A stretch of 64,000 nt of DNA from DASSUW01 sp963806395 (GCA_963806395.1 CAWDYI010000005.1:186001-250000); one strand, 5' to 3'. Numbered from the stretch's first letter, positions 53,815-62,630 are shown. Notes: a model not told the origin generated them from the sequence alone. Translations and numbers: made by a program.

Positions 53815-56673
53815 TCAGATGAGGTTCGGCGCGGCGACGGCGGCGCGGATCTCGTCCATCGTCGCGGGATAGACGGCCCGCAGGTGCTCCACGAGCGGCG
53901 CGTGCCGGGCACCCGGTTCCTCGAGCGCGCGGCACAGGAGCGTCATCCGGGTGGCGCCGATGTTCCCGGCGCTGCTGCGGAGCTTGTGCGCGAGTGAGCG
54001 GACCGTCCCTGCGTCGTCGCGCGCGGCGGCGTCGGCGAGCTGGTCGAGCAGCGGCGGCGTCGAATCCTCGAACAGGGCGACCAGCCGGTCGACGATCTCC
54101 GGGTAGTCCTCGAGGAAGCGGCGGATCCGGGAGTCGTCGACGAGCGGCTCGCCGGCGTCGGCGTGGTTCTCGCCGCCGGCCCAGCGCTCGAGCACGGCGT
54201 CGAGCTGGTCGGCACGCAGCGGCTTGGTCAGGTAGTCGTCCATGCCCGCTTCCAGCGCGCGCTCGCGATCACCCTCGAGGGCGCCGGCGGTCATCGCCAC
54301 GATCGGGATCCGAGCGCTGTCGGTCTCGCCCGCGCGGATCCGGCGCGTCGTCTCGTAGCCGTCCAGCCCTGGCATCTGGACGTCCATGAACACCGCGACG
54401 TGGGAGCCGGGATCGAGCAGCTCGAGCGCGTCGGCGCCGCTGACGGCGACATCGGTCTCGTAGCCGCGCTTGGCGAGCATGCCCTGGATCACGAGCTGAT
54501 TGACCGGGTTGTCCTCCACCACGAGGACCCGCAGCCCGGCGGTCGCGGCGGCAGCGGGCAGGGCCGGTCGTGGCTCCGGCACGACCACCGGCCGGCGCGG
54601 CGCGAAGGCGTCCGCGACGGCCTCGAGCAGCCCGGCGCGGCGGATCGGCTTGGTCAGGTAGCCGTCGATCCGCGCCGCGCGGGCCGCAGCGCGGTGCGTC
54701 GGCGTCGACGTGAGCACGATCAGCCGCGCCGCGCGCAGGCTCGGCGCCTTCCGGATCGCCTGCGCGAGCTCGAGGCCGTCCATGCCCGGCATGTGCAGGT
54801 CGAGCACGACGAGCTCGTACGGCTCGCCGGCGCTGGCGGCCGCGTGCATGAGCAACAGCGCCTCCTGGGCGGTCTCCGCCTCCTCGCACCGCGTGACGCG
54901 GGGATCGAGATAGCCGCGCACGATGTCGCGGTTGGTCTTGCTGTCGTCGACGACGAGCACGCGCAGGCCTTCCGGGAACGGCGAACGCGGGCCGCGCGTC
55001 GGCCGCTCGGCCGTGGATGCCTCGACCCGCACGCTGAAGCGGAACGTGCTGCCCTCGCCGGGCTGTGACGTGGCGGTCAGCTTGCCGCCCATCAGCTCGA
55101 CGAGCTGACGCGAGATCGCAAGCCCGAGCCCCGTGCCGCCGAAGCGCCGGGTGGTCGAGCTGTCCTCCTGCGAGAACGCGTCGAACAGTGCGGGCAGCCG
55201 GGCCGGCGCGATCCCGATGCCGCTGTCGGTGACCGCGACGTCGAGCAGCAGGTCACCGCCGTCGAGCGTCGCCACGCCGGCGCGCACGGACACCTCACCG
55301 GACTCCGTGAACTTGACCGCGTTCGACACGAGGTTGGTGACTACCTGGCGCAGGCGCCCGCCGTCGCTGCGGACGACCGGCGGCATCTGCTCGTCGATCC
55401 ACGCCGTCAGCTCGATGTCCTTCGCGTGCGCCTCGTGCGCGAGCATCCCGCACACGTCCTCGATCACGGCGCGCAGGTCGACGTCGTGGACGTCGATCTC
55501 CATCCTGCCCGCCTCGATCTTCGAGAAGTCGAGCACGTCGTTGATCACGCCGAGCAGCGCGTCGCTGGACATCGCCGCCGTGCGCGCGTACTCGCGCTGG
55601 TCGGGCGTCATGTCGGTGTCCAGGAGCAGTTCGAGCATGCCCATCACGCCGTTGATCGGCGTGCGGATCTCGTGGCTCATGTTGGCGAGGAACTCGGACT
55701 TCGCGCGCGAGGCCTCGATCGCACCCTCGAGCGCCTGCTGGCGCGCCTCCTCGGCGCGGATGCGTGCGCTGACGTCCTTCGCCACACCGAGGAAGCCGGT
55801 GACCGATCCATCGTGCGCGAACTCGGCGGTCGTCGTGAGCCCGACGCGGATGCGCGTCCCGTCCTTGCGCAGGTAGGTCCATTGGCGGTACTCCGGCACG
55901 CCCCGGCGAGCCGAGTGCACGATCGCCTCGTAGCCCGGCTCGACGCCCAGTTCGGCCGCCCGCGCCGCGAGCTCATCCGGGTCATGCAGGACCACGGGCG
56001 TGACCTTGCGGACAACGTCGACGGCACGGTAGCCGAGCAGCCGCTCGGCGCCCGTGTTGAACACCGTGATCGTGCCATCCGCGTCGGTGGCGATGAACGC
56101 GATCTCGGTCGATGCGTTGAGGACGCCGGCGAGCCGGTCGCGCGCCGTCCGCAACCGGGCCACGAGCGCCTGGATCGAGAGGCCGGTGAGGGTCGAGACC
56201 ATCAGCCACAGCACGCTGATCCGCCAGCCGGTGCCCGGGTAGCGCGGCTCGCCGAAGATGAGGAACGGCGCGAGCAGCATGATCGCCATGGCGCCAAGGC
56301 CGACCAGCAGCGCGGCGCGGCTTGCGAACAGCGCCAGCCAGACGATCGGGAGCATGACCAGCGGCGCGTACCCGGACGAGCTGGTGGTGCCCGAGTGGCG
56401 AAGCAGCGCGACGACGCCGAAGTAGGCCAGCGGGAGCAGCACGATCAGGACGCGGCCACGCCGGCGCCGGGCGGCCACCAGCCCGACCACCGCGATCACG
56501 GCGGTCAGCGCCGCCGCCGTGCCGAACAGCACCCAGTCCGTCTCCGGGCCCGGTAGCAGCTGCACGAGCAGGCCGACGATCGCGGCCGCCGCGAACGGAA
56601 GGATCACCCGCGGGGGCACGGTCTGCTCGACTGACGAGCGGTCCACCATGGCTCCCTGTCGGGATCTCCTCAC
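53815..56673 (-). CDS. Hybrid histidine kinase with two receiver domains and Hpt
   Basis: 952 aa from GTG 56673 (overlapping the HAD stop; ATG 56649 is the alternative). Order: about five to six membrane helices to residue 175, PAS about 185-310, HisKA with phospho-His in FLANMSHEIRTPINGVMG, HATPase with NLVSNAVKF and GGTGLGLAIS, receiver 1 (VLVVDDSKTNRD, LDLHMPGMDG), receiver 2 (VLVVEDNPVNQL, FMDVQMPGLDGYETTRR), and a C-terminal Hpt with His in SLAHKLRSSAGNIGA. A complete internal phosphorelay of BarA type. No cognate response regulator is adjacent. Confidence 0.95.
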   Translation of the reverse strand: MRRSRQGAMVDRSSVEQTVPPRVILPFAAAAIVGLLVQLLPGPETDWVLFGTAAALTAVIAVVGLVAARRRRGRVLIVLLPLAYFGVVALLRHSGTTSSSGYAPLVMLPIVWLALFASRAALLVGLGAMAIMLLAPFLIFGEPRYPGTGWRISVLWLMVSTLTGLSIQALVARLRTARDRLAGVLNASTEIAFIATDADGTITVFNTGAERLLGYRAVDVVRKVTPVVLHDPDELAARAAELGVEPGYEAIVHSARRGVPEYRQWTYLRKDGTRIRVGLTTTAEFAHDGSVTGFLGVAKDVSARIRAEEARQQALEGAIEASRAKSEFLANMSHEIRTPINGVMGMLELLLDTDMTPDQREYARTAAMSSDALLGVINDVLDFSKIEAGRMEIDVHDVDLRAVIEDVCGMLAHEAHAKDIELTAWIDEQMPPVVRSDGGRLRQVVTNLVSNAVKFTESGEVSVRAGVATLDGGDLLLDVAVTDSGIGIAPARLPALFDAFSQEDSSTTRRFGGTGLGLAISRQLVELMGGKLTATSQPGEGSTFRFSVRVEASTAERPTRGPRSPFPEGLRVLVVDDSKTNRDIVRGYLDPRVTRCEEAETAQEALLLMHAAASAGEPYELVVLDLHMPGMDGLELAQAIRKAPSLRAARLIVLTSTPTHRAAARAARIDGYLTKPIRRAGLLEAVADAFAPRRPVVVPEPRPALPAAAATAGLRVLVVEDNPVNQLVIQGMLAKRGYETDVAVSGADALELLDPGSHVAVFMDVQMPGLDGYETTRRIRAGETDSARIPIVAMTAGALEGDRERALEAGMDDYLTKPLRADQLDAVLERWAGGENHADAGEPLVDDSRIRRFLEDYPEIVDRLVALFEDSTPPLLDQLADAAARDDAGTVRSLAHKLRSSAGNIGATRMTLLCRALEEPGARHAPLVEHLRAVYPATMDEIRAAVAAPNLI

Positions 56674-57305
56674 TCGTCGGTCAGTAGGGCCTCCAGCTCC
56701 GCTACGGCTGATGCCGTGTCACGGAACACAATCCCCTGCATACCCGCTTTTCGTGCTGCCGCGACGTTGACCTCCAGGTCGTCGACGAACGCGCACGCCT
56801 CGCCGGGCAGCCCGAGCCGCTCGAGCGTGAGCTCGTAGATCGCCGGCTCGGGCTTGCGCATGCCGACGAACGCGGAGTCCACGACCACCTCGAAGACGTC
56901 GTCGATCGGGAGCTTCGCCCGCCACAGCGGCTCCCACTCGCGCACGTTGTTGGTGCACAGCGCGAAGCGCAGGCCGCGTTCGAGCTGCAGTGCGCGGTAG
57001 CGCTCGAACAGCGTGTAGTTCGGCTGCAGCGCGTCCATCAGCCGCGCGCCGAACCCATGGAGCGAGACGTTCAGCCCGGCGGCGTCGGCCAGCCCGTTCT
57101 CGAGCCGTGCGAGGAACTCGGACTCGCTGATCTCGCCGCGCTCGAGCGCGTACAACGGATGCTCACCGTCGTGCTCGAGGCTGTAGGCCATCGCCGCGCC
57201 GTAGGCCTCGAGCGGGACGTCGATCCGCTCCTGGACCGCCGAGAACGCCTCCAGCAACGGGGTTGTGAGGACTCCGCCGAAGTCGGAGATCACGGCCTTG
57301 ATCAT
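56670..57305 (-). CDS. HAD family hydrolase
   Basis: 211 aa. Motif I reads VISDFGGVLT: the nucleophile Asp is present but the usual second Asp is Gly, as in epoxide-hydrolase N-terminal/haloacid-dehalogenase IA-v3 proteins. Motif II is in CTNNVREWEP, the Lys in GMRKPEPAIYELT, motif IV FVDDLEVNVAAARKAGM. ATG overlaps the stop of the upstream gene by 4 nt (ATGA). Substrate unknown. Confidence 0.9.
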   Translation of the reverse strand: MIKAVISDFGGVLTTPLLEAFSAVQERIDVPLEAYGAAMAYSLEHDGEHPLYALERGEISESEFLARLENGLADAAGLNVSLHGFGARLMDALQPNYTLFERYRALQLERGLRFALCTNNVREWEPLWRAKLPIDDVFEVVVDSAFVGMRKPEPAIYELTLERLGLPGEACAFVDDLEVNVAAARKAGMQGIVFRDTASAVAELEALLTDE

Positions 57306-58132
57306 GCGAGCCGAACGACGTCGTAACGGCCGATGCCGGAGCGGCCGTCCATGTGCCAGCGCGCGAACGCGCAGTCGAGTCGCAGTTGCCCCAGCTCGAG
57401 CGTCGAGCCGCAGACGACCTCGCACGATGCTCGGCGCGGGTACGCGTCGTCCTCCCCGACCCACAGCTCCAGGCCGGCGCTGCGCTGGCGGCCGGCCTCG
57501 TCGTACGTGGTCGACAGCCGCGGCTCGTCGACGCGCAGGTTGCCCGTCGGGCCGAGCAGGGCCGCCCACGTCGCATCGCCCTCGTGGTCGCCGGCGCCGG
57601 ACGGCCGCACGGCGGTGAGCACGACGCCGGAGCCGTCGTCGAGCCAGGCCGCCAGCGTGCGCGTCGACCCGATCTGCTCCCAGTCCGGCTCGCCCCACGA
57701 GTGGCCGCGCTGCCCGAGGCACCGCACCTCGCGCGCGTGCCCGCCGATCCGCACGGTGCCCTGGACGCGGCAGAGCTGCTCGTAGCCCTCCATCCCGCCG
57801 GCCTGCGCGGCCGACTCGGATGCCTCGAGCTCGGCCGGGGTGCCGGACGCCTCGAAGCTCAGCTCGAACCCGTCCGCGCCGCCGTCGCCGAAACGGACGG
57901 TCCACCGGCGCAGCGGCTCGTCGACGGTCGCTTCGAGCCCGGGCAGGGCGAGCCGCTCGAGCCCGGCGTCCGCGGTCAGCGGGACGCCTCCGCGCGCGTG
58001 CACCGCGACGGGCTCGGAGCCGGCGAACAGCACGGCCAGCGCACTGCCGGTCCGGTCGCCGTCGGCTCCCGACAGCCCGAGTCGCGCGAGCCCGTAGAGA
58101 TCGGCGGCCGGATCGCCGAACGAGAACGTCAC
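57302..58132 (-). CDS. Lipocalin-like / DUF7064-type protein
   Basis: 276 aa, beta-rich and paralogous to the gene at 52398. Begins TFSFGDPAADLYGLARLGLSG; the signature region is VRCLGQRGHSWGEPDWEQIGSTRTLAAW with VVLTAVRPSGAGDHEG after it. The family resembles AttH/CrtC-like lipid-binding beta-barrels. GTG start 58132. Operon with HAD and the hybrid kinase (4-nt overlaps). Ligand unknown. Confidence 0.7.
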   Translation of the reverse strand: MTFSFGDPAADLYGLARLGLSGADGDRTGSALAVLFAGSEPVAVHARGGVPLTADAGLERLALPGLEATVDEPLRRWTVRFGDGGADGFELSFEASGTPAELEASESAAQAGGMEGYEQLCRVQGTVRIGGHAREVRCLGQRGHSWGEPDWEQIGSTRTLAAWLDDGSGVVLTAVRPSGAGDHEGDATWAALLGPTGNLRVDEPRLSTTYDEAGRQRSAGLELWVGEDDAYPRRASCEVVCGSTLELGQLRLDCAFARWHMDGRSGIGRYDVVRLA

Positions 58133-58188
58133 CGCGTCCGAGAAGCCCGGCCCCGTCGGGCGCCGGGCGCTTTCAGACCCCGCGTCGG

Positions 58189-58659
58189 TCAGGTCGACTC
58201 CCTCCGCGACTCGATCGCATCGTCCTCGACGTCAACCGCGGTGCCCTCGACGTCGTAGGTGCGTCCGGCCCGCGGACGCGGTGCGGTCATGCTCACGACC
58301 ATCCGGTGGGCGAAGCGCCGCACCAGGACCATGCGCACGACTGCGCGCGTGGGCGGGAGCAGCAGCACGAGCCCGAGCACGTCGGTGATGAAGCCGGGCG
58401 TCAGCAGCAGCGCCCCGCCGAAGATCACGAGCATGCCGTCGAGCACCTCGCGCGCCGGGACGCGGCCGGACGCCATCACATCGTTGAAGCGCCGCCACGT
58501 TGCGCGGCCCTGCGAGCGCATGAGGATCGAGCCGAGGATCGAGTCGGCGACCAGGATCCCGATCGTCCACCACACCCCGATCTGCTGGCCGACCTGGATG
58601 ATCACGAACAGCTCCGCGATCGGTACGACGATGAACAGAAGGACGAGCGGGAGCAGCAT
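58189..58659 (-). CDS. fxsA: FxsA family membrane protein
   Basis: 156 aa. Three to four membrane helices: LLPLVLLFIVVPIAELFVIIQVGQQIGVWWTIGILVADSILGSILMRSQG, then GMLVIFGGALLLTPGFITDVLGLVLLLPPTRAVVR, the FxsA signature. FxsA in E. coli relieves phage T7 exclusion; the physiological role elsewhere is unknown. ATG start 58659. Confidence 0.92.
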   Translation of the reverse strand: MLLPLVLLFIVVPIAELFVIIQVGQQIGVWWTIGILVADSILGSILMRSQGRATWRRFNDVMASGRVPAREVLDGMLVIFGGALLLTPGFITDVLGLVLLLPPTRAVVRMVLVRRFAHRMVVSMTAPRPRAGRTYDVEGTAVDVEDDAIESRREST

Positions 58660-58715
58660 GGGGAGGACCCCACACGTTACGACGCCCGCGCCCGGGACGT
58701 GGTGAAGTGCGCCCG

Positions 58716-59180
58716 ATGATCGAGGTGACCGCCGAGCGCACGATCCCCGCCGCGCCGGACGCGCTGTGGCCGCTGGTCAGCGAGCCGGCGCGACTGCCCG
58801 AGTGGTTCACGTTCGCCGAGCGCGTCGAAGTGCTCGACGGCGGGGCCGAGGGCCCGGGCCAGCGTCGTCGCCAGCACGGCCACTGGGGCAAGCGCCGCTC
58901 CGAGGTCGATCAGGTCATCACGCGCTGGGATCCGCAGCAGGCGCTGGCCTGGCGGCATGAAGCGGAGCGCCTGAACGGCAAGCCCGCCCCGCGCTTCGCC
59001 GCGTCGACGGACTTCAGCATCGAGCTGGTGCCGGACGGCGCCGGGACGCGCGTCCGCCTGCGCTCCGCCCAGGTGCCGGCGGGGCCGCTGCGCGGGCTCC
59101 TCATCCGCGCGTTCGGACGGCGCGAGGTCGCGACCGCGCTGAACGACTCGCTCGAACGGCTGGCCGCCGCTACGAGCTGA
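58716..59180 (+). CDS. SRPBCC family protein
   Basis: 154 aa with the START-like pattern IEVTAERTIPAAPDALWPLVSEPARLPEWFTFAERVEVLDGG, then DFSIELVPDGAGTRVRLRSAQVPAGPLRGLLIRAF and a C-terminal helix EVATALNDSLERLAA. Polyketide-cyclase/dehydrase-type lipid- or ligand-binding fold. ATG 58716 is given; GTG 58707 would add three residues. The 3' end overlaps the convergent STAS gene by 11 bp. Confidence 0.82.
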   Translation: MIEVTAERTIPAAPDALWPLVSEPARLPEWFTFAERVEVLDGGAEGPGQRRRQHGHWGKRRSEVDQVITRWDPQQALAWRHEAERLNGKPAPRFAASTDFSIELVPDGAGTRVRLRSAQVPAGPLRGLLIRAFGRREVATALNDSLERLAAATS

Positions 59181-59490
59181 GCGCCGGCTGCGCGCCGTCG
59201 AGCCGCACGGCCGGCAGCCGGTGCAGGCCGACCGTCTCGATCAGCGTGCGGATGTTCGGTTGCGCCCCGCTCAGCCACAACGTGCGGCCCTGCGCGCGCA
59301 GCCGCTGCGCCAGGCACGCGAGGTCGATCATCAGCGACGGGTCGGCGAAGCGCAGTTCGGAGAGGTCGACGATCACGTCCCGGGTCGCCTTCAGCGCCGT
59401 CGAAAATGGTCGCCGCCGTCGACCGCTGGTCGTTCTGTCCTCGTCCCCCGTGATCCTCAGGATCGCCAGCTGCGCGTCGAAGTGAACGAT
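59170..59490 (-). CDS. Divergent STAS-domain protein with no standard start codon
   Basis: The frame encodes a full STAS-sized protein of about 106 aa: VHFDAQLAILRITGDEDRTTS, ALKATRDVIVDLSELRFADPSLMIDLACLAQRL, GAQPNIRTLIETVGLHRL. The usual DSSG phosphosite reads DPSL, keeping the second serine. The first ordinary start is GTG 59376, which would delete strands one to three. Upstream, the frame is open only to a TAG at 59500-59502 and contains no ATG, GTG or TTG; ATC 59490 is the most plausible non-standard start. A GGGTAT sequence lies immediately upstream on the same strand. A frameshift near the start is the alternative. Confidence 0.6.
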   Translation of the reverse strand: MVHFDAQLAILRITGDEDRTTSGRRRRPFSTALKATRDVIVDLSELRFADPSLMIDLACLAQRLRAQGRTLWLSGAQPNIRTLIETVGLHRLPAVRLDGAQPALSS

Positions 59491-59558
59491 GAGGGGAACC
59501 TAATACATACCCGCGGGTTCGTGAAGGGCGCCGTCAGGTAATCCGTACACTTAGGGGG

Positions 59559-59855
59559 ATGATTGACGAAGAAGACGTCTTCGAGGCGCTCAGCAACGTC
59601 ATCGATCCGGAGCTCGGACTCGATTTCGTCGAGCTCGGACTCGTGTACGGCGTCGAGATCGACGGCGGCAGCGTCGCCGTCACCTTCACGCTGACGACAC
59701 CCGCCTGCCCGATCGGGCCTCAGGTCTCCGAGCAGATGAAGGAGTTCGTCGGCGAGATCCCCGGCGTCGAGGACGTCGTGCCGAACATGGTCTTCACGCC
59801 CCCTTGGACGCCCGAGAAGATGTCCGAGGACGCGAAGTTCGCTTTGGGCTACTAG
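59559..59855 (+). CDS. MIP18/DUF59 family metal-sulfur cluster assembly factor
   Basis: 98 aa. IDEEDVFEALSNVIDPELGLDFVELGLVYGVEIDGGSVAVTFTLTTPACPIGPQV contains the conserved DPE and the active Cys in TPACPIG shared with SufT/PaaD-type proteins that help deliver Fe-S clusters. The last 62 bp overlap the WS/DGAT gene on the other strand. The GGGGG site at 59552 supports the ATG. Confidence 0.92.
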   Translation: MIDEEDVFEALSNVIDPELGLDFVELGLVYGVEIDGGSVAVTFTLTTPACPIGPQVSEQMKEFVGEIPGVEDVVPNMVFTPPWTPEKMSEDAKFALGY

Positions 59856-61272
59856 GGGCCTTGCCGTTCGAGGTGTGCCTGCGCGCCTCGGCCAGCAGCT
59901 CGTCGCGCGTCTCGCCGAGCATGACGCCGAGCGCGTCGAGGTCGGGCATCGCGTCGTAGTCACCCAGCAGTCCGAAGTCCATCCCGCCGTTGTAGGACAT
60001 GATCGCCACCGCGAGCGCGTGGTTGCGCGGGAGGAACGCGACCGGGAACAGGTCCTGAAGCTCGCGCCCGAGGATGTAGAGCGGGAACTGCGGGCCGGGG
60101 ACGTTGGTGACGAGCAGGTTGAACAGGCGGGTGGAGAAGTTCATCCGCGAAGCCTGCGCGAGCACCGTCGGCGGTGCGAGGTTCTGCACGCCGGCCAGCA
60201 CCTCGGCGCCGACGGCCTGCTTTGACTCCTTGAGGCCGTTCATCGCCTGCCGGACGACCTCCAGCCGTGCGATCGGGTCCTCGACGTAGACCGGGAGCGG
60301 GCCGCGCATCGCCGCGAGCCGGTTGCCCATGTGCCCGTGCTCGTCGGCGCCGCGGATCGAGACCGGCACGAGCGCCCGCAGCTCGAGCCCTTCGGTGCGG
60401 ACGCCGCGCGACTGCAGCCAGCGGCGCAGCGCGCCCGCCACGACGGTCAGCACGACGTCGTTGACGGTTCCCCCGAACGCATCCTTGATCGCCTTGAACT
60501 CGGCCAGCTCGCAGCGCACGAGCACGAGCCGCCGATGCGGGCCGATCGGCACGTTGAGCGGCGTCTCGGGCGCCGGGTTGAGACCGGCCCACGCGACCTC
60601 GGCGACACCTTCGAACGCCTCGCGCGCTGCGTGCAGCGACGCGGTCGGCCGCGAGGCGGCGCCGATCGCGCGACCGGCGAGCGAAAACGGCAGCTGGACC
60701 ACACCGCGGACGCCGCGCGCGGCCAGCGACGCGGCGCTCGGCTCCGGCTGCGGCACCCACGGCTCACCCTCGTGCGGGAGTGCCGGCGGCACCGGCTCGA
60801 GGTCGAACAGCACGGTCGCGAGGTCGACGCCGGCCACGCCGTCCACGAGCGCGTGGTGCGCCTTCGAGATCAAAGCGAAGCGCCCGTCCTCGAGCCCCTG
60901 CACGAGCCACAGCTCCCACAGCGGCTTGGTGCGGTCGAGCTGCTGGGAGTGGATGCGGGCGGCGAGCGCCTGCAGTTGCTCTTCGGTGCCGGGGTCCGGC
61001 AGCGCGGTGTGGCGCAGGTGGTACTCGAGGTTGAAGCTCGGGTCGTCGATCCACAGCGGCCGCCCGGTCTCCAGCGGCGGCACCGCGAGCTTCTGGCGAT
61101 AGCGGGGAACGAGGTGCAGCCGGCCGCGCACGTGGTCGGCGAAGTCCGAGAACGCCGGCGGCGGCCCTTCGAAGAGCATCACGGCGCCGATGTGCATGTG
61201 CGACGTCGGCCCTTCCTGGGCGAGGAAGGACGCGTCCACCGCAGTGAGTCGATCGCCGTGCGCCTGCGCCAT
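59794..61272 (-). CDS. Wax ester synthase/diacylglycerol acyltransferase (WS/DGAT)
   Basis: 492 aa. Acyl-CoA-dependent enzyme making triacylglycerol or wax esters. Active-site HHALVDG (His139-His140...Asp144-Gly145), LDPSFL-like start LTAVDASFLAQEGPTSHMHIGAVMLFEG, and the C-terminal TNVPGPQFPLYILG all match the family. The last 20 residues (SSPKRTSRPRTSSRASKGA) are encoded antisense to the DUF59 gene. ATG start 61272. Common in storage-lipid-forming actinobacteria. Confidence 0.95.
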   Translation of the reverse strand: MAQAHGDRLTAVDASFLAQEGPTSHMHIGAVMLFEGPPPAFSDFADHVRGRLHLVPRYRQKLAVPPLETGRPLWIDDPSFNLEYHLRHTALPDPGTEEQLQALAARIHSQQLDRTKPLWELWLVQGLEDGRFALISKAHHALVDGVAGVDLATVLFDLEPVPPALPHEGEPWVPQPEPSAASLAARGVRGVVQLPFSLAGRAIGAASRPTASLHAAREAFEGVAEVAWAGLNPAPETPLNVPIGPHRRLVLVRCELAEFKAIKDAFGGTVNDVVLTVVAGALRRWLQSRGVRTEGLELRALVPVSIRGADEHGHMGNRLAAMRGPLPVYVEDPIARLEVVRQAMNGLKESKQAVGAEVLAGVQNLAPPTVLAQASRMNFSTRLFNLLVTNVPGPQFPLYILGRELQDLFPVAFLPRNHALAVAIMSYNGGMDFGLLGDYDAMPDLDALGVMLGETRDELLAEARRHTSNGKAPSSPKRTSRPRTSSRASKGA

Positions 61273-61311
61273 GGTTTCTCCTAGCCGAGCCGGTCGCGGG
61301 AGAGCCTAGCG

Positions 61312-62037
61312 TCAGGCGAGAGCCGTCGCGAGCCCTGCCGCGACGGCGACGAGCAGCGCCACGGTCAGCACCGCCTCGTACTTCCCGCTGCCGGCCAGCC
61401 GGGCGAACAGCGGGCGCCCCGCGAGGTGGCCGGCGACGACGACGGGAACGAGGACCGCGACCAGCGTCGCGTCCGGCACCGCGCCGTGCGTGCCCGTCGC
61501 CCACAGCGCGATCACGCCGACCACGCTGAGCCCGAGGAAGACGACGGTCATCGTGTCGCGCACGCGCGCCGGCTCGAGCGAGCGGCCGAGCAGGTAGACG
61601 ATCACGGGCGGGCCGGCGGTCGTCGTCGAGGTCGTCAGGCCGCCCGCGATCACGCCGGCCGGCACCGCCACCCAGCCCGGCATCTGGCGCCCGGCGGCGA
61701 GGCGGCGCGCGACCAGCGTGGCCACGACGCCGATGCTCACCGCGACCTGGAGCGCGACCGCGTCGAGCGCCCGCAGGACGGCGACGCCGGCGACCGCCCC
61801 CGGCACCGAGCACGCGAGGATGACGACGCACTCGCGCGCGACCGGCTGCGGCCGGCGGCGCTCGGTGAGCAGGGTGAGGACGTTGACGAGCGTGCCGAGC
61901 ACGATCAGCAGGCCGACCGCCTCCTCCGGCCCGACCGCGGCGAACACCAGCGGTGCCGCGAGCACGGAGAAGCCGAAGCCGGTGGCGGACTGCAGCGCCG
62001 CTCCCGCCGCCACCGCCGCGGCCGCCAGCAGCGGCAT
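61312..62037 (-). CDS. TauE/SafE family sulfite-exporter-like membrane protein
   Basis: 241 aa with about eight hydrophobic helices. The two internal repeats of the family are seen: AALQSATGFGFSVLAAPLVFAAVGPEEAVGLLIVLGTLVN and VIAGGLTTSTTTAGPPVIVYLLGRSLEPARVRDTM. Exports sulfite or organosulfonates in characterised members; substrate here unknown. ATG overlaps the stop of the upstream carbonic anhydrase gene by one base. Confidence 0.9.
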   Translation of the reverse strand: MPLLAAAAVAAGAALQSATGFGFSVLAAPLVFAAVGPEEAVGLLIVLGTLVNVLTLLTERRRPQPVARECVVILACSVPGAVAGVAVLRALDAVALQVAVSIGVVATLVARRLAAGRQMPGWVAVPAGVIAGGLTTSTTTAGPPVIVYLLGRSLEPARVRDTMTVVFLGLSVVGVIALWATGTHGAVPDATLVAVLVPVVVAGHLAGRPLFARLAGSGKYEAVLTVALLVAVAAGLATALA

Positions 62038-62630
62038 CAGAGCAGGCGGTCGTCGCGGTGCGCGCCGAGCCAGGCCGACTGCCGCGGCATCACTCTTGCC
62101 ATCAGGTCATCCCCGCGCGGCTGGCCGTAGACGGTGCCTGGGAAGTCGAGCTCGCGCTGGATCGCCCAGATCTCCTCGTGACGATCGGGCGACAGGATCT
62201 CGGCCGGGTCGCCGACCGCGACCCAGCCGATCGGCACGACGGCGCCGTCGGCGAGCGCGGAGTTCACATGGACGACGCCGTTGATCCGCACCTCGGCCCG
62301 GTACCCGATCCGCGCGCCCGGGAACAGCGCTGCGCCGGTGGCGATGAAGGACTCGGCGGCGATGGTGGCGCCGTTGACGTGCGCGTGCGGGCCGATCAGC
62401 ACGTCGTCGCCGACGACGACCGGGTGGGCGGCGCGGCCGCGCACGAGCGCGTGCTCCATCACCGCGCAGCGCTCGCCGATCTGCACGCTGCCGTCCTCGG
62501 CCGTGAGGACGGCGTTCCACAGCACGCGCGCGCCGGCGGCCACGCGGACGTCGCCGCACAACACGGCGGTCGGGGCGATCCAGGCGCTGGGATGGACGGT
62601 CGGCGTTGCGCCTCTGTGCTCGACCAGCAT
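62037..62630 (-). CDS. Gamma-type carbonic anhydrase / left-handed beta-helix hexapeptide protein
   Basis: 197 aa. Hexapeptide-repeat beta-helix: VHPSAWIAPTAVLCGDVRVAAGARVLWNAVLTAEDGSVQIGERCAVMEHALVRG, continuing VVVGDDVLIGPHAHVNGATIAAESFIATGAALFPGA. The three Zn/Fe His are likely in EHALV, GPHAHVNG. ATG 62630 behind AAGGGG. Co-transcribed with tauE; the acyl-CoA dehydrogenase diverges 33 bp away. Enzymatic CO2 hydration is not guaranteed for this family. Confidence 0.85.
   Translation of the reverse strand: MLVEHRGATPTVHPSAWIAPTAVLCGDVRVAAGARVLWNAVLTAEDGSVQIGERCAVMEHALVRGRAAHPVVVGDDVLIGPHAHVNGATIAAESFIATGAALFPGARIGYRAEVRINGVVHVNSALADGAVVPIGWVAVGDPAEILSPDRHEEIWAIQRELDFPGTVYGQPRGDDLMARVMPRQSAWLGAHRDDRLL

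Noticed and set aside
58146..58172. GCCCGG...CCGGGC hairpin after fxsA as a terminator
   Set aside because: Arms are short and GC repeats of this kind occur by chance throughout the window; there is no convincing U-tract on the minus strand.
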